From assembly GCA_964555935.1 (NCBI GenBank), contig CAZKUN010000016.1:1-64000 (forward strand): DNA of 64,000 nt, in the 5' to 3' direction. The DNA comes from CAZKUN01 sp964555935. GTDB taxonomy: Bacteria > Armatimonadota > Zipacnadia > Zipacnadales > VGFC01. Positions 45,807 through 54,179 of this stretch are shown piece after piece. A program made the translations under genes and the position numbers. Every line of letters begins with the position of its first letter. The stretch's first letter is position 1. A model generated the notes under the pieces. That model saw nothing but the letters and a program-made list of their open reading frames with translations, was not told the DNA's origin and ran no database searches.

Positions 45807-46544
45807 TTACTCCCTCTCGCCTAGCATGTATTCGACGACATCGTTTGGTTCAGCCAGCCAGACATCATCGCCACCTACTGCCCGCACCGTCTCGAATCGT
45901 TTCGCCAACTGATCCAGCGTGCAGTCCTTCCACGGGTGGATTGCCTTGTCCGGCGTCGGGCAGTGCGCGTAATCGATGACCCACCCGCCTTCGGCGGCGG
46001 CTTGGTGCAGGCGCTTATACGGATCGTACGCCGAGTAGAATGGCGGCGGGTACTCGGTGTGAAGCGGGACCCTCGCCAGGCGCATCAGGTCGACGTCCGG
46101 TCGGTTGATGTCGTCGTAGATCGTCATGATGGAGCTGTAGCCGGCGTCGGCCGCAACCTTCAGCGTCGCCGGATAGCCCTCGTTGCTGCCAGGCACGCAG
46201 AACATCTGAATCGGCATCCCGAGAACGCTCTCCAACTCGAGCCGCGATTCCACCACCTCGCGCTGCGCATTCTCGTCGGAGATGCCGGCGTGGGTCATGC
46301 TATGACAGGACACGCCCCACCCCTCCGCGCAGAGCGCCTCGATCTCGCTCCGCGACAGGATCATCATCCCGTCGTAGCTGCTGCCGGGACAGTTCCGCAG
46401 CACCCCTATCTGGCTAGATAGGACCGCGACATGTCCCGGCACGCCATACTCGCGGTGGACGGGGAGCGCGTGTTCGAGTAGCGCCTGGCATCCCTCGTCG
46501 TACGTGATTGAGTAGACCCACTTTGCGCCATCTTTCCACGGCAT
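45807..46544 (-). CDS. Polysaccharide deacetylase (NodB-fold) family protein
   Basis: 245 residues, no signal peptide. NodB landmarks are present: SITYDEG near residue 13 (usual TFDDG; the second acidic residue is Glu here), the metal histidines in SCHSMTHAG, and MFCVPGSNEGY as motif 3. Members use a metal-bound water to remove N- or O-acetyl groups from sugars. Cytoplasmic location suggests a small substrate rather than a polymer. It sits 18 nt after the glycyl radical enzyme gene and 4 nt before the PLP enzyme gene. Confidence 0.8.
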   Translation of the reverse strand: MPWKDGAKWVYSITYDEGCQALLEHALPVHREYGVPGHVAVLSSQIGVLRNCPGSSYDGMMILSRSEIEALCAEGWGVSCHSMTHAGISDENAQREVVESRLELESVLGMPIQMFCVPGSNEGYPATLKVAADAGYSSIMTIYDDINRPDVDLMRLARVPLHTEYPPPFYSAYDPYKRLHQAAAEGGWVIDYAHCPTPDKAIHPWKDCTLDQLAKRFETVRAVGGDDVWLAEPNDVVEYMLGERE

Positions 46545-46562
46545 GAATCACACCTCCAGGTA

Positions 46563-48689
46563 TCAGAGCCCCTGCTCGAGGCGCTCTACCATCTCGTGCT
46601 GAACATCAATCGGCAGACTCACGAACGGCGCGCTGTACCCCGCGATCCGGACCAGCACTTCGCCGTGCAACTCAGGGGCTGTGATCGCTTCACGGAGCAC
46701 GTCCGCGGTCACTCCATTCACCTGAACCTGCAGCCCGCCTCGCTCGAAGTATGTAAGCAGCGCGGCCTTGAACTTGCCCCGCAGATCGCCGTTGATCAGG
46801 CACGCGTCAACCGAGACATCGAGCGCCTGCCCACCACCGAGGGCCGCCTGGTCGATCGCGCTGGCCGACAGGATCACGCCCGTGAGGCCTTCGCGGCTTC
46901 GGCCGAGCATCGGCCCGACATTCTTGCCCAGCGGCTCGCCCGCCCGGCGTCCGTCGAGACTCGCGCCAAGCGCCTTGCCCGCCCCCACGTGCTGAGTCAG
47001 CGTGTGATACGACGGCAAGTACGAGACGTTGCCCTCGGAATGCCGGCTGACGCTGCTAGCGAACGTGTCGGTAACGCGCCGCGCCATCATGTCTGCGCGC
47101 GCGTCGCCATTCCCAAACTTCGGGCAGCGCAGGACCTCGGCGAGCATTTCCTCGTGCCCGGCGAAATCAGCCTTGGCCGCCTCGACGAGGTCGCCGAGAG
47201 AGTGCCGGCGCGCCTCAAACACCAGTTCCCGAATGGCGGTCAAAGCATCCGCGGCGTTGCACCAGCCGAAACCCTCGACGATCACGGAGTGGTAGCGCGC
47301 GCCGCCGCCGGCTCGGTCCTTCCCGCGCTCGACGCAGTCCCTCGTGAGTGCCGAGAGGAACGGGTTCGGTCGATCTCGGGCAACTCGTTCAGCCGCTTGT
47401 CTGTTACGCGCGACGAGGTGCGCAGCTACTTCGTCCATGTACTGTGCGTGCTGATCGTAGAGGTCATCGAAGCAGTCATGCGAAGCGACCGGCGTGGTCG
47501 AGAGTGCCAACGGCAGTTCCCCAGCCAGCGGGCGCCCATTGTTTACTGCCAGCTCAAGCGGCAGCAACAGGTTGAAGACGGCCCCCCACATGTCGCTGAT
47601 TTCCTCACCCGGCATGACCAGCCCCATGCAGCTATTGAGCGCAAAGCGATGGACCTGGTCCTCGGGCACGCCCCGACGCAGCATGGCTTCGCGGCAGGGA
47701 GCCTCGCCGTAGAACGTCGGCTGGCCCATGGCGAACAGGTCAGGATCGAGGAGTTGCTCCCAAGCGCTGCCAGGCAGCCCATCGTGGATCCGCGCCGCGA
47801 GGATGGGCGACGGTTCGCGCATCTCTCGTGTCACGTCGACGATCAGTTCGGAGAGAGGATTGTAGAGGTCTTCGCCGTCAGCGTCCACGCCGCCAAGATT
47901 GACCGCGCACGCCGGGTCGCCAAACGCGTTCAGTTTGCGCCAGAGGTCGCGGAGCACATCCCGCAACTGCTCCCGGCTCACGCCGCGCTCCAGGTCCGCG
48001 ACGTAGAGCGGGTGCATGAACTGGTCCAGTCGACCCAGAGATAGCGACGAGTCGGACAACTCCGAAACGCCGATTGCCGCGTGGACAAGCCACACGGCTT
48101 GGGCCGCTTCCGAGAAACTCCGCGCCGGACGTAGCGGCACGTGCTCGCACGCATCCGCGATCGCGATCAGCCCGGCGCGCAGGTCGGCATCAGTCTCCCC
48201 AGCCGCCATCTCCCGGGCGAGCGTCGCATACCGCCCGGCCCACTCCGCGACGGCGCTCAGCGCGATCTCCATGGCGAGCAACATGTCGCGCGCCTCGCCA
48301 GTCGCACCGCCAAGGTGCGCGCGAACGTCATCGAGGATACCACCCAGCCCGACCTCGATGACCCGCTCGTAGTCGGCGCACGTGTGCGCGAGGCAGTAAC
48401 CGGCTCGGCACTGAAACTGCTGGGCGAGGACATCCGCGTCGGTGAGGGGACTCGGCGCGGCAGCCGTCGAGGCGTCGCCCATCCGATCGCGCAACTCGTC
48501 CGGGCCGCACCGTGGCCCGAAGTCGCCGGCCAGCGCGTCGCCTGGGTCGATGGCGATCGGCATCTCGCGCAGGACATGCCGAAACAGCCTGGCCTCGCGA
48601 ATGGGCGCCGCCCGTTCCGCGAGTTGCCCGTCGGCGAGTGCGCCCTGACGGAGCAAGTCCGCCAACTCAAACAGTCGAGGATCCCTCAT
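46563..48689 (-). CDS. Glycyl radical enzyme with atypical active-site motif
   Basis: 708 residues, slightly shorter than PFL-family proteins. The family core is present: LAHTCADYERVIEVGLGGI, SLGRLDQFMHPLY, GASLDGRRAGEPLGKNVGP and the C-terminal radical motif RIAGYSAPFVSL (Gly codon 46638-46640). The thiyl cysteine lies in SCMGLVMPGEE (codon 47628-47630). Dehydratases and other eliminases have Cys-x-Glu at this place; here it is Cys-x-Gly, so the general-base Glu is missing and PFL's Cys-Cys is also absent. The reaction therefore cannot be assigned. It is the first gene of a five-gene operon and divergent from a radical SAM gene. Confidence 0.88.
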   Translation of the reverse strand: MRDPRLFELADLLRQGALADGQLAERAAPIREARLFRHVLREMPIAIDPGDALAGDFGPRCGPDELRDRMGDASTAAAPSPLTDADVLAQQFQCRAGYCLAHTCADYERVIEVGLGGILDDVRAHLGGATGEARDMLLAMEIALSAVAEWAGRYATLAREMAAGETDADLRAGLIAIADACEHVPLRPARSFSEAAQAVWLVHAAIGVSELSDSSLSLGRLDQFMHPLYVADLERGVSREQLRDVLRDLWRKLNAFGDPACAVNLGGVDADGEDLYNPLSELIVDVTREMREPSPILAARIHDGLPGSAWEQLLDPDLFAMGQPTFYGEAPCREAMLRRGVPEDQVHRFALNSCMGLVMPGEEISDMWGAVFNLLLPLELAVNNGRPLAGELPLALSTTPVASHDCFDDLYDQHAQYMDEVAAHLVARNRQAAERVARDRPNPFLSALTRDCVERGKDRAGGGARYHSVIVEGFGWCNAADALTAIRELVFEARRHSLGDLVEAAKADFAGHEEMLAEVLRCPKFGNGDARADMMARRVTDTFASSVSRHSEGNVSYLPSYHTLTQHVGAGKALGASLDGRRAGEPLGKNVGPMLGRSREGLTGVILSASAIDQAALGGGQALDVSVDACLINGDLRGKFKAALLTYFERGGLQVQVNGVTADVLREAITAPELHGEVLVRIAGYSAPFVSLPIDVQHEMVERLEQGL

Positions 48690-48715
48690 CGTACGCGCGG
48701 AATTCGGCTAGGGCC

Positions 48716-48751
48716 GCGCGTTCCCCTCCACGAGACACCCAGGAAACGCGC
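48716..48751. promoter_or_regulatory. Inverted repeat between glycyl radical and radical SAM genes
   Basis: Arms GCGCGTT (48716-48722) and AACGCGC (48745-48751), separated by 22 nt, lie in the 93-nt divergent promoter region. The same AACGCG core occurs in the inverted repeat upstream of the first glycyl radical enzyme (190-213). It may be an operator, but a 6-mer match in GC-rich DNA can arise by chance. Confidence 0.3.
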
Positions 48752-48782
48752 TCGCGCAGGAGGAACCGTTCGCCGAGATCGG

Positions 48783-49565
48783 ATGCTCGTGATGGTACTG
48801 GGGAGAATGGAGCATGATGTGGCACGGCTGAGCGAGGTGCATCTCTACCAGGGGAATCGCTGCAATCGGGCGTGCAGCTTCTGCACGGTCCGCGGATGCC
48901 CGAGCGGCTGGTTCGCCGAGCACGAGCCCCGCGCGCTCAAGCTCGCCTCGCGACTTGTTGAGCCCGAGGGCATCATCAAGATCTACGGCGGCGAGCCGAC
49001 GATCGAGCCGGAGGCCACCGAGCGCGTCATGCGCGCGCTCCGCGATCTCGGCTTCTGCGGAGAACTCATCATCTTCAGCAACGGCGACCTCGCGCCAGAA
49101 CTCATCCGGTTGCTGGACGCGGCGCCGCCCAGCTCCGCCTTCATGAACTTCTCTGTCTGGACGGGCCGCGATGTTGAGCCGATCTCCGAGGCCTCCCGAG
49201 CCATTCTGAACGAATACGAAGCCGCCAACCCAGGCTCGATCATCCCCGGACACGAGGAGTATTACGCATCAGGCCGAGCCGCCAGCGTCGCGCTGGAGAC
49301 CCGGCCTGAGTGTCCTCGTTGCATGCCGGCCATCGTGCCGGACGGTCGCGTGCATGCCTGTCCATTTGCTGTTGAGCGCGACCACCCCGCGCTGTGGCTG
49401 GGCGATGCTGACACCGATCCGGATGTGGTCATCCGACGCGTGCACCAGTTCCTCGACTGGATCGCCGGTCCCCACGCTGATCTCGCCTGCGAGTTGGGCG
49501 TCGACCCATGCGCGGTCTGCGAGCGCCACCTCCACGCCCTCTGTCCGCCCCCGTTCGCCGGCTAG
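48783..49565 (+). CDS. Radical SAM protein with SPASM-like C-terminal cysteines
   Basis: 260 residues from ATG 48783; ATGs at 48792 and 48807 are also possible. The [4Fe-4S]-SAM motif is CNRACSFC (Cys27, 31, 34; CX3CX2C) and the SAM-binding motif is IYGGEP (68-72). Seven more cysteines are placed as CX2CX12C (177, 180, 193) and a later group (236, 243, 246, 254), like a SPASM/twitch domain holding auxiliary clusters. Typical glycyl-radical activases instead carry an N-terminal ferredoxin-like insert, so this is not a canonical activase. It is divergent from the glycyl radical operon and may modify a protein or small product of it. It overlaps the convergent flavoprotein gene by 4 nt. Confidence 0.8.
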   Translation: MLVMVLGRMEHDVARLSEVHLYQGNRCNRACSFCTVRGCPSGWFAEHEPRALKLASRLVEPEGIIKIYGGEPTIEPEATERVMRALRDLGFCGELIIFSNGDLAPELIRLLDAAPPSSAFMNFSVWTGRDVEPISEASRAILNEYEAANPGSIIPGHEEYYASGRAASVALETRPECPRCMPAIVPDGRVHACPFAVERDHPALWLGDADTDPDVVIRRVHQFLDWIAGPHADLACELGVDPCAVCERHLHALCPPPFAG

Positions 49566-50137
49566 TCGACGATTCGCTTGAGCAGCCACGCCATGTTCGC
49601 GCCCAGCGTCGTCATCGTCCGAATGCCCTCTTCATCGTCGTTCACGTCGCCCTCCTGCAAGCCAAAGCCCAGGTTCCAGTAGATCGATCCCGGAACGACC
49701 ATCTGGCTGAGCAGGAAGAAGTGGTTGATCGCGTCAAACACCGGCACCGCGCCGCCGCGGCGCACGGCCACGATCGCCGCGCCTGCCTTGCGCCGGAACA
49801 TGTCGTCATTCGCGCGGCTCACGAGCCCCGCCCGATCGATGAGGGCTTTCATCTCGGTACTGACATTGGCGAAGTACGTCGGCGAAGCCAAGATGATCCC
49901 ATCAGCCTCCAGCATCTTCTCGATGCAGTCGTTGAGCATGTCGCCGCCGACGGCGCAGCGCTTGTCGGTGTTGTCAAAGCACTTGTAGCACGCCGTGCAG
50001 CCGCGAACCGGCTTGCCGCCAATCTGGATCAGTTCCGTCTCGATGCCTTCCTTCTCCAGTTCAGCGAACGCATGTCCGACCATGATCTCCGTGTTGCCGC
50101 CCTTGCGTGGGCTGCCGTTGAATGCCACAACCTTCAT
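49562..50137 (-). CDS. Iron-sulfur flavoprotein (flavodoxin-fold NAD(P)H:FMN oxidoreductase family)
   Basis: 191 residues, starting MKVVAFNGSPRKGGNTEIM, the FMN-phosphate loop of the flavodoxin-like reductases. Cys47, 50, 53 and 61 (GCTACYKC then C) form the compact cysteine motif that binds a [4Fe-4S] cluster in archaeal and anaerobic Isf proteins. FMN-site residues are seen around SPTYFANVSTEMKALIDR. Isf-type proteins carry electrons from ferredoxin or reduce small oxidants in anaerobes. Here it could reduce the clusters of the neighbouring radical SAM protein, but its gene is convergent, so this is conjecture. Confidence 0.85.
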   Translation of the reverse strand: MKVVAFNGSPRKGGNTEIMVGHAFAELEKEGIETELIQIGGKPVRGCTACYKCFDNTDKRCAVGGDMLNDCIEKMLEADGIILASPTYFANVSTEMKALIDRAGLVSRANDDMFRRKAGAAIVAVRRGGAVPVFDAINHFFLLSQMVVPGSIYWNLGFGLQEGDVNDDEEGIRTMTTLGANMAWLLKRIVD

Positions 50138-50297
50138 CTCTAGTCCCCCTTGCTGCTATCCATCCGGTCAGGTCCGGAGCGAATCAGTCCCGCCACCTTG
50201 GCCACGCGATCTCCCTTGTCCTGCCGCGAGCGAGGTAATGTCGCGGGCGCGCGGGAACAGACGCTTCACCACTCAGGCCGCCCCGGAGGCAATCAGG

Positions 50298-52898
50298 ATG
50301 ACAACCGCATGTGCTATGGCACTCGGACTGATTCTCGTCGCGCCAGTCGCGGCACAATCGGCGCATCCGCGCATCTTTATCACGGCCGATGACGTCCCGA
50401 GACTGCGGGCGATGGCCGATGACAATCAGACGAACGCACTCGGATTTGCTCCGGCGGAGGAGTGGCTCACGATCAAGGCTCAGGCCGACACGTTCGCCAA
50501 CGCCGACCCCTACCACTACGGCGTGGACATGCCCGGTAAGAACGGCGGTCCGAAGCAGCGTTTCGAATACACGCTCTCAGACGCCCCGCCTCCGCGCCAC
50601 GACGAGTTCAGCCACTACCCGCCCTGGACGGCCATGTTCCAGGAACGCAGCGATACCATCACCACGCGGCTGAAATACCTCCTGCTCGCGCACCAGGTCT
50701 CCGGCGATCCTGTCTACTTCACGCGGGCGAAGGAGATCGTCCTCCATATGTGCGCGTGGCCAGGCATCTGGACCGACCCCAGCTACGGCGGCGGCAAGCC
50801 GTGCCTCGACACGGGTCATGCGGCCACGTGGGTGGGCATCTTCTACGACTGGTCCCACGATCAGTTGACCGTGGACGAGCGGGCTCTCATCCGCGAATCG
50901 CTGGCCGAGAAGGCCCTCGCGCCAATTGACGAGATCATGGATGGTATCGCGCCGTATCACAACTACACGGCGGTCATTGCTTCCGGGCTCTGCATCGGCG
51001 CGATCGCGCTGCTAGGCGAGGACGACCGCGCGGAAGCGTGGGTCGATCATGCCGTCGCTCGCGCCACGCTGAACTTCGACGCGCAGGGCATGGACGGCGG
51101 CGCGATGGAGGGCCCCATGTACGGGGACTACGCCGCGAACGCCTTCGCTGACATGCTCTGGGCGCTAGGTTCCGCGGAGATCGAAAACGCGCTGGTGGAG
51201 CACGAGTACATCAAGAGCTTGCCCCGCTACTGCATCAGTCTGCTCAACCCGAACAACTTCCAGCAACCATGTTTCGGCGACGGCGGACCGGGCGTGGGCT
51301 TCGGCCGACTGATGCTCACGCTGGCACTGCGCGGCGACAATGAGGCTGCGTGGTTCTGCAAGAAAGGCGGCGCGTTCACCCCAGACAGCCCGCGGGGCTT
51401 CATGGCTCTCGACGCCTCGAAACTCCACCCGACCGAGCCGACCTGGAATCCGTCAGACGCGTTTGTCGATGTCGGCTACGCGATCCTGCGCGACGGGTAC
51501 AAGGCGGGGACGGGATTCCTGGCCTTCAAGTGCGGGCCGCCTGAGTCCAAGATCGGTCACAACCACTTCGATCACAACAGCTTCGTCATCAACTACGGGG
51601 GCACGTGGTGCGCGTGGGACCCGGGCTACCGCAACTACTTTGACCCGGCCGCCCGCAAGTACACGACCAGCAGCCTCGGGCACAACACGGTGGTGCTGGA
51701 CTTCGGGGACGAGTACCTCGAGGATATGAACTATGCCATCCCCGGGCACGACCAACTCCACGTCAACAAGGGCCGCATCGTCGAGCACTTCACGAGCGAC
51801 GCGTATGACTACGTGATGGGCCAGGCGGCTGAGGCCTACAACACGGACGAGTTGCACGTGCTCGACCGCTTCGACCGGCAGATCATCTTTGTGAAGCCAG
51901 GGCTGTTCCTCGTCCGCGACTCCCTTGCGGCCCCGGAAGAGCACTCCTACAGCTTCCTGCTGCACCTGTCGTCAGGGGGCAGATTCGAGCTGACTGAGTC
52001 TGGCGCGCGGGGCGCGAGTCCGGGGTGTTACCTGCAGACCCGCGTCTACTCGCCTGACGGGATTTCGCTGAAAACGGGCAGCCTTCCGGGGGCTGAGACC
52101 TACGGCCCGTACCTTGCCGCCACCACCGGGCGCGCCCGGTCGACATCATTCACGGCCGTCCTCGTGCCCCGGACCGATAGCAGAATCATCCCCAACCCCG
52201 GCTTCGAGGATGGCATGGCCGGGTGGTCGCCGAGGAGCATGGCGGGTTTCATCGAGAATCACGTCATCGACGACACGGTCGCCCACTCGGGCGATGCGTC
52301 AGCGCGCATCGATAACGGCGGATACTACTACTCGCACCGCTTCGCGGCTGCCGCGGGTACGAAGATCGATGTGGAGTTCTGGGCCAAGTGCACCGCGGCG
52401 GAGGGCGCTACAAGCATGATCCACTACTGGAAGGCCGGCAAGTCTTTCGCCCGGACCCCTGGCCCGACGGCCGACACGGATGAATGGACGCGATACGAGT
52501 TCTCCGATGTCGTGCCCGACGACACCGAAGAGGTTTCCCTCGCGCTGCAGTTCTTCGGCGACGGGCAGTGCTGGTACGACGACGTGGCCCTCACCACCGA
52601 TCAAGTCGTGGAGGAGTCTGAGCCGGCCATCATCACGCCGCTGGACGAAAGCGGCTCCGTGGTGACCGTCGAAGTGGACGGCACGACGCACATACTCATC
52701 TGCGGGACCTCAGGCGAGGCGCAGACCGTCAACGCAGCCGAGCAGACGATCACCACAGACGCCGAGATCACCGTTGTCAGCCTCCGGGCCGACGGGCCAA
52801 CCGCCTTTGCTCTGGGCGGCGGCCAGGTGAGCATCAACGGCGAGACGATCACGCCCATCGAAGGCACTTGGACGGTCGGCCCGGTGGATGGGCGGTGA
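50298..52898 (+). CDS. Exported heparinase II/III-like lyase with C-terminal CBM
   Basis: 866 residues from ATG 50298 (GGAGG 8 nt upstream; MTTACAMALGLILVAPVAAQS signal peptide). HPRIFITADDVPRLRAMADD opens the alginate-lyase-like N-domain. The toroid runs to ~400 (WVGIFYDWSHDQLTVDERALI, IAPYHNYTAVIASG). The heparinase-like sandwich contains SKIGHNHFDHNSFVINYGG, with His/Asn residues typical of the active or zinc site, and SSLGHNTVVLDFGDEYL. Residues ~635-770 form a CBM4/9-like module (IIPNPGFEDGMAGWSPRSM) followed by a short beta domain. It degrades an acidic polysaccharide in the periplasm or outside. It stands alone on its strand. Confidence 0.82.
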   Translation: MTTACAMALGLILVAPVAAQSAHPRIFITADDVPRLRAMADDNQTNALGFAPAEEWLTIKAQADTFANADPYHYGVDMPGKNGGPKQRFEYTLSDAPPPRHDEFSHYPPWTAMFQERSDTITTRLKYLLLAHQVSGDPVYFTRAKEIVLHMCAWPGIWTDPSYGGGKPCLDTGHAATWVGIFYDWSHDQLTVDERALIRESLAEKALAPIDEIMDGIAPYHNYTAVIASGLCIGAIALLGEDDRAEAWVDHAVARATLNFDAQGMDGGAMEGPMYGDYAANAFADMLWALGSAEIENALVEHEYIKSLPRYCISLLNPNNFQQPCFGDGGPGVGFGRLMLTLALRGDNEAAWFCKKGGAFTPDSPRGFMALDASKLHPTEPTWNPSDAFVDVGYAILRDGYKAGTGFLAFKCGPPESKIGHNHFDHNSFVINYGGTWCAWDPGYRNYFDPAARKYTTSSLGHNTVVLDFGDEYLEDMNYAIPGHDQLHVNKGRIVEHFTSDAYDYVMGQAAEAYNTDELHVLDRFDRQIIFVKPGLFLVRDSLAAPEEHSYSFLLHLSSGGRFELTESGARGASPGCYLQTRVYSPDGISLKTGSLPGAETYGPYLAATTGRARSTSFTAVLVPRTDSRIIPNPGFEDGMAGWSPRSMAGFIENHVIDDTVAHSGDASARIDNGGYYYSHRFAAAAGTKIDVEFWAKCTAAEGATSMIHYWKAGKSFARTPGPTADTDEWTRYEFSDVVPDDTEEVSLALQFFGDGQCWYDDVALTTDQVVEESEPAIITPLDESGSVVTVEVDGTTHILICGTSGEAQTVNAAEQTITTDAEITVVSLRADGPTAFALGGGQVSINGETITPIEGTWTVGPVDGR

Positions 52899-53193
52899 GA
52901 CGGCGCCACGCAATCGAGGGATTTCCGTCACTTCCCTCCCGCCTCAAGGACATCTCAACTCGCACGCCGGTAACGCTCCTGACGCGCAATGTAACGCCAA
53001 TGTAAAATGTTCTGCGGGTGCCAGGAATCACGCTCTAATACCCTAGATTCCTGTGGGCGTGCTGGGTAGAACACGGTATAGGGAATGTAGGGATTATTGC
53101 GAGACCGTAGACCCGCCATCATGCATATCCTTCACGAGGCCCCGGTCGGCGCTGGCCGGAGGCCCTCCATCACCTATCAAGGGAGTGGGGCAC
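52899..53193. other. Intergenic region with repeats, upstream of prepilin-like gene
   Basis: This 295-nt stretch contains no gene that I can support. It is AT-richer than its surroundings. It holds the octamer CAATGTAA twice (52987-52994 and 52998-53005, 11 bp apart, one helical turn) and a perfect 8-bp inverted repeat CAGGAATC / GATTCCTG (53022-53029 and 53046-53053, 16-nt loop). These could be regulatory sites for the prepilin-like gene. Confidence 0.4.
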
Positions 53194-54084
53194 ATGCTGG
53201 GACTCACGCGAAGACGCGGATGGACCCTCATGGAAATCCTCGTTGTCGTAGCGATCGTAGCCATACTTGCAGGCATACTTGTTCCGACGTTCGGTAGCGT
53301 GCGAGGCAAGGCCCGCGCGACGAGTTGCGCGGCCAACCTCTCGCAGATCTCAATGGCGGCAAGGATGTACTACCAGGACCACCACGGGCCACCCCTCACC
53401 GAACTTACGGTGTCTCTCGCCGATTATGTCGATGGGTGCGAGGTCTTCGTCTGCCCAGAGGACAGGGGACAGGCGGACAGCTACTCCGAGTTCTTCGTCG
53501 CCCGCCCGACCCCCACGGCGGATCAGTTTGTCGTGGGATGTCCCCGACACATGAGACGTAAGTCGGCCGTTGTCGCTCTCGGCAAGGGCGACACGAGCAC
53601 GGGGGCCACGCTGGGCGTAACGTGGAACGGTGAAGAGATCCACGCGGGCGACATGGTTACGGGCGGCGAGCTTGCCTTCGCCGACGGTAGCCGCGTCACG
53701 ATCTCCCCTGACCTCACAGTCGGCATGCTGGTCTCCGTTAACAATCACGGCCGCGCCTACAGCATCATCTGGGTACCTGAGGGCACTGAGGGCCAGGTAG
53801 ACTGCGAAGTCACGCCCGGGTCCTCATTCGAGGTCATAACGCCGGCCGCCATCGCGGGCGTCCAGGGCACGAGATTCACCGTCTACATCGAGTCCACGCC
53901 GGACACCAGCGTAGCGCCCGGCGATGCCACCACAGGCACCCAGGTGCACGACGGCAAGGTACTCGTGGAACACCGCACCAAGAAGCTCAAGAAGCTGCTT
54001 CGCGAGGGCGAGTCACAGGTCGTCAAAGAGACAAATGACAAGACGCCGAAGGGCAAGAAAGGCAAGAAGGGCAACCACAGGTAG
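53194..54084 (+). CDS. Prepilin-type N-terminal methylation protein fused to a FecR-like domain
   Basis: 296 residues from ATG 53194. The N-terminus MLGLTRRRG|WTLMEILVV is a type IV prepilin/pseudopilin leader (cleaved after Gly9, Glu at +5, Trp instead of Phe at +1), followed by a ~20-residue hydrophobic helix. Residues ~40-120 resemble the short globular head of the DUF1559/type II-secretion-like proteins (CAANLSQISMAARMYYQDHH). Residues ~128-265 match a FecR domain: GEEIHAGDMVTGGELAFADGS and ITPAAIAGVQGTRFTVYI. The tail is Lys-rich. FecR is normally a periplasmic sigma-regulator domain, so this pairing is unusual. A strong hairpin terminator follows. Confidence 0.8.
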   Translation: MLGLTRRRGWTLMEILVVVAIVAILAGILVPTFGSVRGKARATSCAANLSQISMAARMYYQDHHGPPLTELTVSLADYVDGCEVFVCPEDRGQADSYSEFFVARPTPTADQFVVGCPRHMRRKSAVVALGKGDTSTGATLGVTWNGEEIHAGDMVTGGELAFADGSRVTISPDLTVGMLVSVNNHGRAYSIIWVPEGTEGQVDCEVTPGSSFEVITPAAIAGVQGTRFTVYIESTPDTSVAPGDATTGTQVHDGKVLVEHRTKKLKKLLREGESQVVKETNDKTPKGKKGKKGNHR

Positions 54085-54134
54085 AGGTGCGAGTGTCCCA
54101 GGCCACGACTAACCCGCCGCATCAGCGCAACCAC

Positions 54135-54163
54135 AGCGCCCCGCCATCGTCCGGCGGGGCGCT
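54135..54163 (+). terminator. Hairpin terminator after prepilin-like gene
   Basis: An 11-bp perfect GC-rich stem (AGCGCCCCGCC / GGCGGGGCGCT) with a 7-nt loop is followed by TCTCTGTTCT. It lies 50 nt after the stop of the prepilin-like gene and 17 nt before the stop of the convergent SGNH gene, and may serve both. Confidence 0.8.
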
Positions 54164-54179
54164 TCTCTGTTCTCGGGGA

